From Glandiceps talaboti (Eukaryota > Hemichordata > Enteropneusta > Spengelidae), in contig NC_135568.1 of NCBI RefSeq assembly GCF_964340395.1, forward strand, positions 19,158,248 to 19,222,247: 64,000 nucleotides of DNA, given 5' to 3'. This document shows positions 11,431-23,276 of this stretch, piece by piece. A program made the translations under genes and the position numbers. The notes under the pieces are model-generated. The model saw only the letters and a program-made list of their open reading frames with translations, was not told the origin of the DNA and searched no databases. How positions within the stretch are numbered: position 1 is the first letter of the stretch; each line of letters starts with the position of its first letter.

Positions 11431-12089
11431 ATTTCATTCATGTGTTCTCTATTTGAGTGTGAGCTTGTAAGTTAAGATATTAGTACTCTGAGACAGGGGT
11501 GTGATCACCAAAAGGCATTGCCTTATGACAGCCTGCCTTTTGTAGGATCCTGTCTGGGGTGCCTTCTACATGTAATTAAAAGGGGTGTTAAAATTTTCTT
11601 TCAGTTCGATATTCCAATGTGGGAAATGGAATATAAATGTGCAGTAATGTGAAACCTTCTCTTGGGTGTCTGTTGAGGGTGCACCCAGGCATGACTCTAC
11701 GTCTCGGATGTTGAAGCAGTAGCCTAGTGAAAAAATCAACATATCTCCCTGGTACATGACATTAAGAAACCAAAATGATTTAATAGCCGTTAAAATACAT
11801 AATCACGTACATACGTGGGACAAGTTGACAATAGTTGTGAAAAACAAATCATAGACTGGCTATCAGAGGGAATATAGGTATCTCACTATGTGACTCCTTG
11901 TAAGGGAAATTTTAAGAGCAAGTCTTATAATCATTCATACCCATCACTTATAGTACTTCAAAACAGTCCTGGATGTAAAGACTTTGGCCAGTTTATTTCT
12001 ACAACTATATCAGACAGATTAAAGTCTGGAGCACTATCAGTGTGAGGGAAAGTTGGAAAGGACCCACCACCACTATTAGTTATGCCTTT
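11431..12089. other. No gene seen; probable decayed retroelement body
   Basis: Sequence between the knuckle relic and the recognisable RT. No open frame or clear similarity; presumably part of the same dead element. Confidence 0.4.
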
Positions 12090-12545
12090 AAACCATGTAT
12101 GTGCATTGATATGAGATACCTGAGTCTCTGGATAAAATAGGAGGACTTCAAATTAGATCAATGGGTGGAAGTTACAAGATATCTAGAACAAGGAGATTTT
12201 TCACTTCAAATGTGATGACAAAAGTTGGTATGACCATGTTAAAATATCACACGACAGAAAGCTTTTGGATTTCAAATGTGCTGGGATTTGGTATGTGAGC
12301 AATACACAGTACCATTCGGGTGGAAATTATCTGCCTTTGTACATCACACCATAAGTACTGTATAACAAATTATGAAAGGTCCATAGGAGTGCCATGTATA
12401 AATAGATGAAAGGCATGGAGGCCCTTTAGCAGACAACAAGTAACACACCTGAGCCAAAAGGAATTAGTGGAAGTAGCAGTCTTTATACTGGCAAAATTGT
12501 GTGTTGACACAGGATATTTCCAAGCACTCAAGAAAAAATAATCAG
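12090..12545 (+). pseudogene. DIRS/Ngaro-like retrotransposon reverse transcriptase relic
   Basis: Several plus-strand frames together give the order of RT motifs of DIRS/Ngaro tyrosine-recombinase retroelements. KPCMCIDMRYLSLW (12090 on) is followed by YLEQGDF, a DDKSWYDHVKIS block, TVPFGWKLSAFVHHTIS and RSIGVPC. The catalytic box then reads IDERHG in place of the usual YIDDRH. After it comes KELVEVAVFILAKL and DTGYFQALKK. At least three frameshifts and internal stops separate the blocks, and the second catalytic aspartate is replaced by glutamate, so it is dead. I infer the family from motif wording, not from a search. Confidence 0.72.
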
Positions 12546-12562
12546 TTCAGTTGTGCTAAAAG

Positions 12563-12706
12563 TGCATTAAAAGAATATATGAACTCCCGATATATGAGAG
12601 CCATGTATCAATGAATGCAAATTTTACTCATCAAGAGATTGTTGCCGTTTTTGCACATGCAAAATCCGGGAAAAGTGTCGGCTATGACAATATTCCTGAG
12701 TTATAG
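12563..12706 (+). pseudogene. Non-LTR retrotransposon (LINE) RT fragment
   Basis: A 47-codon stretch ends in FTHQEIVAVFAHAKSGKSVG and then YDNIP, followed by a stop at 12704. This matches the first RT motif of LINEs (EV..AI..AK..KA.G.D.IP). It directly abuts the Ngaro-like relic and a short TTCAGTTGTGCTAAAA word matching the right end of MITE family A. This marks a junction of several insertions. Confidence 0.6.
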
Positions 12707-13394
12707 TTTTGAGGTATTGATGGTAAAGTGTATTTTGCATTGAAAGACATGGGAGCTAGGGAGAGTAGATTGTAATGCAATTATCAAATTTGGTTGGTAA
12801 AGTATCAATGTGAGACATTGTGACATTAGATATTGGTACTCGAGATGTATACTGAGTGGCCCTTACAAACTGGGTAGTCGGCTATGTTATGTTGTCTTTT
12901 CCCTTGGCTAAGAAGTAAAGGAAAGGAGTCATGAGAGTGGTGAAAAGTGTACACCTGGAGGGAGATATCTATGAATATTAGCAATACATGCATGACTCTC
13001 ATCCACCTACCTAAGGATAATATCACTTTGCTTGGCATTAGCACCATTTAACAACTCAGTCCAAATCTTGATTACAATACTATAGATAGTATCCTTTAAG
13101 CAAAGTGATAAGGCTTTAAATACTATATAATCTCTTATGTCAACACAGTGCTCAAACTGAAGTTGGGCAACAAAAATGTTCACCTGGGACTATGCTTTGC
13201 ACCTGCAGGCTTCAATTTTTTTTTCAAAGGTCACTTGTCAATGGACAAGAGAATTTTCAATTTCACTTCTGGTATAATAAATTGTTTGTCCTATCAAGAT
13301 GTGACATATTGCACTTCTTTTTACACACCTGAGAATGTATTTCAAGTACATAATAAAAATAATAATAAAAATAATTATACTGGATAGTTCTCTA
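12707..13394. other. No gene seen
   Basis: AT-rich sequence. The stretch near 13345-13380 is rich in AATAA and may be the A-rich tail of the minus-strand SINE that follows. Confidence 0.45.
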
Positions 13395-13605
13395 AGTAAA
13401 CACTTATCTGCCAAGAAATCCAGTGAGGGTCATCCCTCATGGATTCAGTGTTTGATAATGCAAGGGGAACCGGAGTACACGGGGAAACCTGCATTGTTCA
13501 GTAGAGTCAAACTAAACAACGAATGGTTTGAACCCCAACCACAGTGGTAAGAGGAAAGTGGTTTCACCACTCGGCACAACCGACAACCCCTGATTTTAAA
13601 GTTAT
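13395..13605 (-). mobile_element. tRNA-derived SINE, older copy
   Basis: Shares a core with the SINE at 18270-18575: AAGAAATCCAGTGAGGG, CATCCCTCATGG, AACCGGAG, GAAACCTGC and CCACAGTGGTAAGAGG in the same order. The B-box region reads GGTTTGAACCCC on the plus strand, a slightly decayed form. Orientation is minus. Confidence 0.7.
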
Positions 13606-14650
13606 AAACAAACAAAACACTCTGAAGGTCTATCATTTGTGACAATCTTGTGTGTTTTTTCTATTTCCATCATTTTGCCTAAATGTGTGCTAGCCGATGT
13701 AAAATGATGCCTTACTACTGAAACACATACACTTGTTTCTCGACATAAGTTTCAGACTTATTGTCACCAAAATGATGCTTGCCTATAGTTCTTTTTTTTC
13801 AATATTACTTGTAAACATGTTTTAAAAGAAATTGGCGTTATTTCAATTCTACAATGTGTCTGTGATAGACAGAAATTGGCTTGATTTTGATAATTAACCC
13901 TGAAGGTAAGGAAAGCAGGATTCAAACACTTGGAGTAAAAAAAAAATTCCAAGGTTTTCCCTGGGTTTTCCATCAGTTTCCAGTGTACTTGTATTGATTG
14001 GGGTTATTTTCCAGGGGTGTTGACCATCAATATTTATTTTATTGAATGACATCTAATTCTCTGACACGGATGAAAAGTAATTAACAAGGTCTCTCACAAT
14101 ATGTCACAACACATTTTAAAGACAGTCAACACTGCAGCTGTTGGTTTAAAAAACAAAACCGTCATAGCCATTAGAATAACATTGTTCATTTTCAAATCAG
14201 CCAAATGGAAAAGTCATTAGCCACAAACTTTAAACATTGAAAATATTAATTTGTTTGTCTATATATTTCTCTTAATGTCTGTCTTATTATTTTAGTCCTA
14301 TGAGTCAATACTGTGATACTATTTTATCACCATCAAAATCTTGACTATCATGTTCACTCATTGTAGGTCCCAATAAGCTTATCCCTACCAACATTAAATC
14401 AACCAATTCATCACAATCTTTCCAACTACATTACTTTGAGCAATATATTGATCAAGTGTAACTTTTGTCATGTTTTATTACATCAGTTTTCCTGCACACT
14501 GAAATCGACTGTACACCTCCATTTTTACTCTGAGCTGTACAGAGAGACTTCTGTTCTACCCCTAAGTAGTAGTTTCATTCAGCTGTAGATGGAATGTACT
14601 GAAACTTATGAGTGGTTACTCTGATGGTAGCAAAACACCAATGCTACAGG
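13606..14650. other. No gene seen
   Basis: AT-rich intergenic sequence without supported exons or clear repeats. Confidence 0.5.
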
Positions 14651-15410
14651 AGACAATTCAACAACTCGTGCAAACGAACTAAATGCATTCTATAACAGGT
14701 TTGATTGCTATGTTTTCTCTTTCGAGCATAGCAATCAGGAATGAACTGAGAGCAGCGTCCTCAAATATCACTGATGGCGACCGTCTCTCGACCGACAAGG
14801 AAGAGGTGCTTCAGGAGCTCCAGTGTGCTCCCAAACAAAACGTCGGGGCCTGATAATTTTACTCACTGTGTTCTGAACTTGTGCGCTGATCAACTTGCTC
14901 GTATTCTGTCTGTCATATTCAATTTGTGCTTTCAACATGACTTAGCTCCGATGTCATGGAAAACTTCTCATATTGTTCCTGTCCCAAAGAAAGCTGTGAT
15001 ATCATCAATGAACGATCTTAGACCAGTTGCGTTGACGTCTGCCGTTATGCAAGTCTGTGAACGAGTAGTTTTACAAATAAGTTAATAGTTATAGTCTCTG
15101 ATTTTATTGACCCATTACAGTTTGCCTATCGTAAGAACAGGGGTATAGAAGGATGTGATGTTACATGTTTTAAATAATGTATATTCTCATTCAGAAAAAC
15201 CTGGAAGTTCAATCAGATTAATGTTCTTTGACTTTTCAAGTGCTTTTAACACTATACAGCCACATCTTATCGTTTGGAAACTTTTAGCAATGAACTTGTC
15301 ACCTTCAACTGTACATTGAACTTTTAATTACCTTACGAATAGACCACAGCATTAGCATTTTCGCCTTGATGTGCAGAGGTGACAAATATCCAAGTGGGTC
15401 CTTTAGCGAT
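14651..15410 (+). pseudogene. CR1/Rex-like LINE reverse transcriptase fragment
   Basis: From about 14840 the frame reads NKTSGPDNFTHCVLNLCADQ, then IFNLCFQHDLAPMSWKTSHI, VPVPKK and NDLRPVALTSAVMQVCERVV, the classical CR1/Rex LINE RT motifs 1-2. After a stop and frameshift it continues with PLQFAYRKNRG, then MFFDFSSAFNTIQPHL at about 15218-15265. That block is the RT A motif with its catalytic Asp. It decays near 15400. Frameshifts and stops make it non-functional. Confidence 0.88.
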
Positions 15411-16880
15411 GCAACGCGTTTGATGAGATAAGAAATCACTTCAAATCAACTACCAAACAAATGTAACCTTATTCATTTAGAGGGGTTGAAGTTAAGAAAT
15501 AAAACTTAGGAAGTAAATAGTAACACCTCAACCATTAGCAGTAAAAAACAAGACCAACGAAATTGAACAAATATATTTGACTTGAAGTTCAGCATACACA
15601 TGAAAGCACACATGGAATGAACAATTGCAAATAAATGATTCAGAATTGGAAGATGAAAAGAACACATGTACTTCTAATGTGACAATGTGAAATGAGACAA
15701 ATGGAACTAAATGATTCAAATACTGTGAATTAATGCACACAAATATGAAAAGAAATAAATGACGTTTAAAGAATTTAGAGACATCTAACATAGTATACCT
15801 TTAATGTTGTGTGATGAATTGCCAATAAATGAATATTTCCCGATCATAACATCACAATTACTCAGCGTCAGGCCTGACTACACAATCATTCACTCAATCG
15901 TACTGAACCCTCAAACATACTTTTAACAGAAAATAACCCCAACTAAAAATACATTAGTTAAACTCTATAAAACAGCATATTCATCATAGCAACTCCAAGG
16001 GTAAAATAATAAGGCAAAGTATGAAAATAATTTGGTTGGATACAAGGTTCACAATATTATAAGTTATGATGACAACTTTCTAAGAATTGGTGAGAAAACT
16101 TCAAGGCCACATGAGGACAAATGTACATGCATTTTGACTTCATTTCAGAGTTCATAATGAAAATTACAAAAAAATTCTGAATGGAAATACATGTAAGGCG
16201 AAATAAAAAAAAATTGTGTGGTTCCGATTACATTCAATGTTAAAATAGTTGGGTTGGTAGATTTTTTATTTTATTGTCTTGTATTTTTTTCATGTGTGAG
16301 TGTCTAGTTCAGGTTTTCCATTGTTTTCCAAATGGTCTCTGTGTTGTTTATTTCTTTCTATCAGATGTACAGCCATTACAGATTGGAAGAATAGGTTTAT
16401 ATTGTTTTTTAAGTTGGTGTCAGTTTCCGCACCCACTATTTCTTGCGAGACTTCACGATTTTCGCGACTTCGTTCAAATACGTAAAAAAAAGGTACGGGT
16501 CGGCGTGAAAATCTTAGTGGGGTCGGGTAACTAAAGCCGATTTCATAAGTTTGAGGTCATTAGCATTTGTAACGACCGAGCGAATGCACAACATCTGGAT
16601 TAAGCTAATTTAGTCAATGGTTACGCAAGCAGCCTCGTTCACGATAATATGAAGAACGTTAGTCCTATAAACTTCTGATATACTATCATAAGATTGAAAA
16701 TTGTTATTTCAAATTAAGTCTGTAACCTTTAAGTTTAGAAACACTAGTTTTTCCAGTTCGGTTATCCGTTTCAGCACCTCCAATAATCATAATATTAATA
16801 TATTGAACGAATGTGGCTGTTTATCTTAGTATTACCCAATAAGCAACAGGTAGAATGGTATATAAACAGCTGTTTTCGCA
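15411..16880. other. No gene seen
   Basis: AT-rich sequence. A GC-richer patch at 16430-16535 (contains GTACGGGTCGGCGTGAAAAT) looks like part of an unrecognised dispersed repeat, not an exon. Confidence 0.45.
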
Positions 16881-16889
16881 TTCTATACA

Positions 16890-17195
16890 CCCTAGTCTAA
16901 ATCATAAATGACCACATACTCCCTTACTTTACCCTATGGAGGATATGAAGATATAATGCTAACATTGTGTGTCCAAGTTTGAACCTCTTTCTAAATGTAG
17001 ATAAACATGGTTCTACACCCCCCCAGTCTATATGACCACATACTCCCTACTTTACCCCATGGAGGATACACAGATCTATAATGCCAATGTGTGTCCAAGT
17101 TTGGACCCCTCTCTAAATGTGGATAAACACAGTTCTATATAGCCCCAATCTAAAAGAGCATATATCCCCTTCTTTACCCATGGAAAGTATAAAGG
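16890..17195. repeat. About 122-bp tandem repeat, 2.5 copies
   Basis: Copies contain ACCACATACTCCC, TTTACCC(T/C)ATGGAGGATA, GTGTGTCCAAGTTTG and AAATGT(A/G)GATAAACA. Anchor words lie at 16911, 17035 and 17155. Confidence 0.88.
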
Positions 17196-17399
17196 TAACA
17201 TATTGTGATGTGTGAAGATATTTCACTGGCTACGTAATTTAGTATGAAAAGTGCTACTGAGTCTGCTGGTCAAAGGTGTTGGTAAACAAGATGTGTGAAC
17301 ATGGTCACACGAGGACAAACATGGACAAAGATGGTACTTTAACCATGTTTACCACATGGTTTACCCACCCTGTTAAATCTCACTTTTTGTACAGTGTAG

Positions 17400-17830
17400 C
17401 ATTGATCATGTAATATTTGAGTCACAGGATTCATCAATCAAATTCAGACATATCCGGTAAAACAAACAAAAAATAAAGTATGTCTCCCATTATTATATGG
17501 TTTCATCTCAATATATTTAAAAGCCACTTAAAGCAGATTTTTTCCAAAGAAAAACATCATTTTAGATACAAAATTATGGGCTCTGAATAACTGAATATGT
17601 TCATCACTTGCATCGCAAATGTTTATATATGGTGCTCCGTGTTGCTGCAAGTCCCGATTTCTCAATTCAACTCAATGATTTAGGAATATTACTGTACTAA
17701 CAAACATTAAAATGTAGTTATTCTTTTAAAACATTTAAAACAAATTTCAATTATCGACAATATAAATGTCATACTTCTACAACCCAGAAATTCAACTGCA
17801 CTATGTATATGTCATCAGTGGTCCGTAAAA
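17400..17830. repeat. Dispersed repeat shared with Harbinger-like element
   Basis: About 430 bp are co-linear with 35636-36035, the core of the Harbinger-like element. Shared words include TTGATCATGT, GAATAACTGAATA, GTTCATCACTTGC, GATTTCTCAA, TTTAGGAAT and TTACTGTACT. No terminal inverted repeats were found around this copy, so it may be a broken relative. Confidence 0.7.
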
Positions 17831-18213
17831 ACGTCGAACTTCCAAATTGCGTAATAATTTCTAGGGGTACAGTGCAGTGATGCCTTGGTACATGTTACAA
17901 TGTTATGATACTAACAGACCTACTCTTACAATATTGCAATGCATGGCTATGTTATGTTGCCGATATGATGACCGGAGTATGGTAGCAATTATATACATAG
18001 TATGCAAGATCAAAACAAATATGGCAGCACCAAGCATGAACTGTAGACACACAAAGTATATCATAGAACGATCCTTTGACTTTCTGGGGCTATCAAAAAA
18101 TGACAATGACAAAATTCATGACATCATTATTTGACAACATACAGAATAGTGTCAACTCATTGGAGATAATGTGTATCTGGTGTATGTACCTAAATACTTA
18201 TAATATGTTTTAA

Positions 18214-18953
18214 ATGGCCACTGCAATTCTATTTTTCACTTTTCATCAAACCAATAAAAAATAGCCACTTAACACATTTTTTTTAATTTATTTATTTGTT
18301 CAGGCAAACCAACGGGCATAAAGCCCATTTACAGGCACCTTTAAACACTTGTCCAAGAAGTCCAGTGAGGGCCATCCCTCATGGGTTCAGTGTTAATGCG
18401 GGAGGAAACCGGAGAACCCAGGGAAAACCTGCGTTGTTCGGTAGTCAAACTGAACGACACTCTTCTTACTTACAGCGTGGTAAATTTTAATCGAACCCTG
18501 AATGGGGTTCGAACCCCGACCGCAGTGGTAAGAGGCAAGTGGTTTACCCATTTGGCCACTGACAACCACAACCATTTCTATAGCACTGAGGAGAAAAAAG
18601 TGACCACGAATAGTGAAAATCTAGTTAGAAATTATGCTGCTTCCACATCCATGACACCCTCTGCTGAGCGAGAATTTATATTTGCATATGAAAGCATTCC
18701 TGTTATGTCATCATAGTAGGAACACATAACCTTGAACTTCACCTTCCTAACATGCATTGCTATGGAGGCTCGGTCACAACAAGTTCTAGAAATTGTATCT
18801 TTCGAACGGGGCGGCGAATGTTCGTCAGATTTTTCAAGTGAAGAGGTGACAACTTGCAGTAAATCAACATTTAATCATACATTCCTTTCATTAGGGGGCA
18901 GTATGAACATATTACATGTATTGTAAAGAAAGAAATAGAATTGCAGTGGCCCT
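18214..18953. mobile_element. TTAA-flanked TIR element, 740 bp
   Basis: The left end ATGGCCACTGCAATTCTATTT is mirrored by AAATAGAATTGCAGTGGCCCT at the right. TTAA lies directly outside both ends (18210-18213 and 18954-18957), as expected for a piggyBac-type TTAA duplication. The left flank CCTAAATACTT..ATATG and the right flank TTAATGGTACAATAGG are the two halves of one 58-bp satellite unit. The insertion site is therefore exact. A SINE is nested inside. No transposase is present. Confidence 0.82.
18270..18575 (-). mobile_element. tRNA-derived SINE with intact A and B boxes
   Basis: Read on the minus strand, it has an A box TGGCCAAATGGG (plus 18547-18558) and a B box GGTTCGAACCC (plus 18505-18515). 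Both match the Pol III consensus with about 31 bp between. The body runs left and ends in an A-rich tail of AAATAAATAAATT and AAAAAAAA type near 18273-18297. It is nested in the TTAA element, so it inserted later. A diverged relative lies at 13395-13605. Confidence 0.85.
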
Positions 18954-21900
18954 TTAATGGTACAATAGGTGGAGTGTTCACCATTACCTATATACTTGTA
19001 TATAATATGTATTAATGGTCCAATAGATGGAGTGTTCACCCTTACCTAAATACTTGTATATAATATGTATTAATGGTACAATAGGTGGAGTGTTCACCAT
19101 TACCTATATACTTGTATATAATTTGTATTAATGGTACAATAGGTGTAGTGTTCACCCTTACCTAAATACTTGTATATAATATGTATTAATGGTACAACAG
19201 GTGGAGTATTCACTCTTACCTAAATACTTGTATATAATATGTATTAATGGTACAATAGGTGGAGTATTCACCCTTACCTATATACTTGTATACAATATGT
19301 ATTAATGGTACAATAGGTGGAGTGTTCACCCTTACCTAAATACTTGTATATAATATGTATTAATGGTACAATAGGTGGAGTGTTCACCCTTATCTAAATA
19401 CTTGTATATAATATGTATTAATGGTACAAGAGGTGGAGTATTCACCCTTATCTAAATACTTGTATATAATATGTATTAATGGTACAATAGGTGTAGTATT
19501 CACCCTTATCTAAATACTTGTATATAATATGTATTAATGGTACAATAGGTGTAGTATTCACCCTTATCTAAATACTTGTATATAATATGTATTAATGGTA
19601 CAAGAGGTGGAGTATTCACCCTTACCTAAATACTTGTATATATAATATGTATTAATGGTACAATAGGTGGAGTGTTCACCCTTACCTAAATACTTGTATA
19701 TAATATGTATTAATGGTACAATAGGTGGAGTGTTCACCCTTATCTAAATACTTGTATATAATATGTATTAATGGTCCAATAGATGGAGTGTTCACCCTTA
19801 CCTAAATACTTGTATATAATATGTATTAATGGTACAATAGGTGGAGTGTTCACCCTTATCTAAATACTTGTATATAATATGTATTAATGGTACAAGAGGT
19901 GGAGTATTCACCCTTATCTAAATACTTGTATATAATATGTATTAATGGTACAATAGGTGTAGTATTCACCCTTATCTAAATACTTGTATATAATATGTAT
20001 TAATGGTACAATAGGTGTAGTATTCACCCTTATCTAAATACTTGTATATAATATGTATTAATGGTACAAGAGGTGGAGTATTCACCCTTACCTAAATACT
20101 TGTATATATAATATGTATTAATGGTACAATAGGTGGAGTGTTCACCCTTACCTAAATACTTGTATATAATATGTATTAATGGTACAATAGGTGGAGTGTT
20201 CACCCTTATCTAAATACTTGTATATAATATGTATTAATGGTCCAATAGATGGAGTGTTCACCCTTACCTAAATACTTGTATATAATATGTATTAATGGTA
20301 CAATAGGTGGAGTGTTCACCATTACCTATATACTTGTATATAATTTGTATTAATGGTACAATAGGTGTAGTGTTCACCCTTACCTAAATACTTGTATATA
20401 ATATGTATTAATGGTACAACAGGTGGAGTATTCACTCTTACCTAAATACTTGTATATAATATGTATTAATGGTACAATAGGTGGAGTATTCACCCTTACC
20501 TATATACTTGTATACAATATGTATTAATGGTACAATAGGTGGAGTGTTCACCCTTACCTAAATACTTGTATATAATATGTATTAATGGTACAATAGGTGG
20601 AGTGTTCACCCTTACCTAAATACTTGTATATAATATGTATTAATGGTACAATAGGTGTAGTGTTCACCCTTACCTAAATACTTGTATATAATATGTATTA
20701 ATGGTACAATAGGTGTAGTGTTCACCCTTACCTAAATACTTGTATATAATATGTATTAATGGTACAATAGGTGTAGTGTTCACCCTTACCTATATACTTG
20801 TATATAATATGTATTAATGGTACAACAGGTGTAGCGTTCACCCTTACCTAAATACTTGTATATAATATGTATTAATGGTACAATAGGTGGAGTGTTCACC
20901 CTTACCTAAATACTTGTATATAATATGCATTAATGGTACAACAGGTGTAGTGTTCACCCTTACCTAAATACTTGTATATAATATGTATTAATGGTACAAT
21001 AGGTGGAGTGTTCACCCTTACCTAAATACTTGTATATAATATGTATTAATGGTACAATAGGTGTAGTGTTCACCCTTACCTAAATACTTGTATATAATAT
21101 GTATTAATGGTACAATAGGTGTAGTGTTCACCCTTACCTAAATACTTGTATATAATATGTATTAATGGTACAACAAGTGTAGTATTCACCCTTACCTAAA
21201 TACTTGTATATAATATGTATTAATGGTACAATAGGTGTAGTGTTCACCCTTACCTATATACTTGTATATAATATGTATTAATGGTACAACAGGTGTAGCG
21301 TTCACCCTTACCTAAATACTTGTATATAATATGTATTAATGGTACAATTGGTGGAGTGTTCACCCTTATCTAAATACTTGTATATAATATGTATTAATGG
21401 TACAAATTGGTGGAGTGTTCACCCTTACCTAAATACTTGTATATAATATGTATTAATGGTACAATTGGTGGAGTATTCACCCTTACCTATATACTTGTAT
21501 ATAATATGTATTAATGGTACAACAGGTGTAGTGTTCACCCTTACCTAAATACTTGTATATAATATGTATTAATGGTACAACAAGTGTAGTGTTCACCCTT
21601 ACCTAAATACTTGTATATAATATGTATTAATGGTACAATAGGTGGAGTATTCACCCTTACCTAAATACTTGTATATAATATGTATTAATGGTACAATAGG
21701 TGGAGTATTCACCCTTACCTAAATACTTGTATATAATATGTATTAATGGTACAACAAGTGTAGTGTTCACCCTTACCTAAATACTTGTATATAATATGTA
21801 TTAATGGTACAAATTGGTGGAGTGTTCACCCTTACCTAAATACTTGTATATAATATGTATTAATGGTACAATAGGTGGAGTATTCACCCTTACCTAAATA

Positions 21901-22683
21901 CTTGTATATAATATGTATTAATGGTACAATAGGTGTAGTGTTCACCCTTACCTAAATACTTGTATATAATATGTATTAATGGTACAACAAGTGTAGTATT
22001 CACCCTTATCTAAATACTTGTATATAATATGTATTAATGGTACAATAGGTGGAGTGTTCACCCTTACCTAAATACTTGTATATAATATGTATTGATGGTA
22101 CAAATTGGTGGAGTGTTCACCCTTACCTATATACTTGTATATAATATGTATTAATGGTACAATTGGTGGAGTGTTCACCCTTACCTATATACTTGTATAT
22201 AATATGTATTAATGGTACAATTGGTGGAGTGTTCACCCTTACCTAAATACTTGTATATAATATGTATTAATGGTACAACAGGTGGAGTATTCACCCTTAC
22301 CTACAATGTATATACTTGTATATAATATGTATTAATGGTACAATAGGTGGAGTGTTCACCCTTACCTATATACTTGTATATAATATGTATTAATGGTACA
22401 ATAGGTGGAGTGTTCACCCTTACCTAAATACTTGTATATAATATGTATTAATGGTACAACAGGTGGAGTATTCACCCTTACCTACAATGTATATACTTGT
22501 ATATAATATGTATTAATGGTACAATAGGTGGAGTGTTCACCCTTACCTATATACTTGTATATAATATGTATTAATGGTACAATAGGTGGAGTATTCACCC
22601 TTATCTAAATACTTGTATATAATATGTATTAATGGTACAATAGGTGGAGTGTTCACCCTTACCTATATACTTATATACGATTT
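18954..22683. repeat. 58-bp satellite, about 64 copies
   Basis: Head-to-tail copies of a 58-bp unit: TTAATGGTACAATAGGTGGA, then GTGTTCACCCTTACCTAAAT, then ACTTGTATATAATATGTA. Variation is structured. Rare variants (TGGTCCAATAGATGG at 19018, 19770 and 20236; a TATATATA insertion at 19640 and 20103) recur at about 8 units. A longer series of variants at 19062-19330 recurs at 20288-20555, about 21 units away. This is a higher-order repeat pattern. No coding sense. Confidence 0.97.
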
Positions 22684-23276
22684 ATAATAGATTAAAAAAT
22701 ATAATATTTGCCAATATAATGCCTATAGTTCTCCTGAAAGTGTTTAATCATAGCAAGTAGACTCCTACAGTAAACTGTAAATTCAAAAAGTTATTTCAGT
22801 ATATGTTTGTATTCTAAGGAACAGCTTGAATCTAACCAAAACACTCTTGAGCAATACTGCAACCTAATCAAAATGTTAAAAGTTTCCTTTAGATAATTAA
22901 TTTATAGTTTTGTTCAGTTGTACATGTCGTCAATAATTAAGTTGGGAAATATTGATTAATTATGTCTATGAGCTCCTGCCCATCTAATATATTAGGGCAG
23001 CCTACAGTGCTTATCATAATTTATGCAGCCTGTCTGGGTCAGCTGCGAATAGGTATAATGCATTCAGTAATATTTAGTCTGGAGACTGTAGCAGGAAGTA
23101 CCAGTGGGTCTTATATTTTGACAAAATGGAAGATCACAAGTCATTAGTCAATAGAACCATCACTTGACACTTCAAATTCACCTGGACAGACTGTGATGAG
23201 CTTTTCCTTACTTATATGCAATGTTATATTGGTTCATCCAAATACTTTTCTGACAGACTGCCATATCAAACCTAAA
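22684..23276. other. No gene seen
   Basis: AT-rich sequence between the satellite and a transposon cluster. Confidence 0.5.

Noticed and set aside
16274-16534. Two overlapping frames of 61 and 86 residues
   Set aside because: Different frames over the same DNA, no family, and a GC patch that looks like repeat sequence.
18954-22683. CRISPR-like appearance of regular repeats
   Set aside because: Units are contiguous with no unique spacers, in an animal genome; it is a satellite.
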